Shown piece after piece: positions 14,791 to 15,014 of a stretch of 15,014 bases of DNA (its first letter is position 1; each line of letters starts with the position of its first letter). This DNA comes from an uncultured Acetatifactor sp. Lineage in GTDB: Bacteria > Bacillota > Clostridia > Lachnospirales > Lachnospiraceae. The stretch covers positions 1-15,014 of the forward strand of contig CAJUTJ010000030.1 in assembly GCA_910589655.1 (NCBI GenBank). The letters are read 5' to 3'. Made by a program: the position numbers and the translations under genes. The notes below the pieces were generated by a model that saw only the letters and a list, made by a program, of their open reading frames with translations, did no database searches and had not been told where the DNA came from.

Positions 14791-15014
14791 ATGCCACCCG
14801 CGGCACAAACAATCAATGAATTGGTGCAAGGCCGGAAGAATCGCGCAAGCGATTCTTCGAGAAACTTCATTCCTTTCACACTTCCAGACATGCCGACGCA
14901 GTCGGCACAAACAATCAATGAATTGGTGCAAGGCCGGAAGAATCGCGCAAGCGATTCTTCGAGAAACTTCATTCCTTTCACACTTCCAGACATGCCGACG
15001 CAGTCGGCACAAAC
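14791..15014. repeat. Tandem array of 102-bp palindromic units running off the window
   Basis: ATGCC-starting units begin at 14791 (99 bp, left-end variant), 14890 (102 bp) and 14992 (truncated by the window end). Positions 14801-14889 and 14903-14991 are identical. Each unit holds a 24-nt palindrome (10-bp stem, GCAA loop on the plus strand; 14835-14858 and 14937-14960). From the second unit on there is also TGCCGAC-GCA-GTCGGCA (14891-14907, 14993-15009). Because 102 is divisible by three, one plus-strand and at least two minus-strand frames stay open across the array, giving 34-residue periodic translations. With no ribosome site and open frames on both strands, these are probably not genes. 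It looks like a REP/BIME-like non-coding element. Confidence 0.85.

Noticed and set aside
14791..15014. CRISPR array
   Set aside because: The repeats are directly tandem with no variable spacers, and the 102-bp unit is far longer than a CRISPR repeat; no cas genes are present.

Overview
The window reads as a piece of a low-to-mid GC Firmicutes chromosome, most likely a gut Lachnospiraceae (Clostridia). This rests on the character of the proteins (a Clostridia-type GlgB, a KsgA, an AlgI/DHHW acetylation pair), the strong AGGAGG-type ribosome binding sites and the 102-bp repeat at the right edge. Every confidently called gene is on the minus strand, so transcription runs from the right end towards the left.

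Right part (about 10.3-15.0 kb), in transcription order: a tandem array of 102-bp units that leaves the window; a short terminator-like hairpin; an MBOAT O-acyltransferase (AlgI-like); a DHHW-family membrane-anchored protein (AlgJ-like partner); a HAD-family sugar-phosphatase/phosphoglucomutase-like enzyme; and ksgA/rsmA (16S rRNA dimethyladenosine transferase). The first two probably O-acetylate a cell-surface or secreted polysaccharide. The other two are separate housekeeping or metabolic functions on the same strand.

Middle part (about 6.5-10.25 kb): a visibly AT-richer block with three overlapping genes for one heterodimeric ABC exporter. A membrane-domain-only protein and an ATPase-only protein together equal one half-transporter; a conventional fused half-transporter follows. 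A good intrinsic terminator lies 284 nt beyond the last gene. The block looks like an acquired cassette between host-like genes; no substrate gene was recognised.

Left part (0.4-6.4 kb): a clear promoter drives a 1343-residue protein followed 30 nt later by glgB (glycogen branching enzyme). The large protein has an N-terminal TPR-like helical domain, a very long low-complexity middle with two near-perfect tandem-repeat arrays (14-residue and 12-residue units), and a C-terminal domain resembling the CbxX/CfxQ (SpoVK-like) AAA+ fold whose ATPase motifs appear to be lost. It is the least explained gene here and the best candidate for something new. The first 418 nt hold the probable 3' end of a plus-strand gene, two hairpins and a short open fragment that may be a gene remnant.
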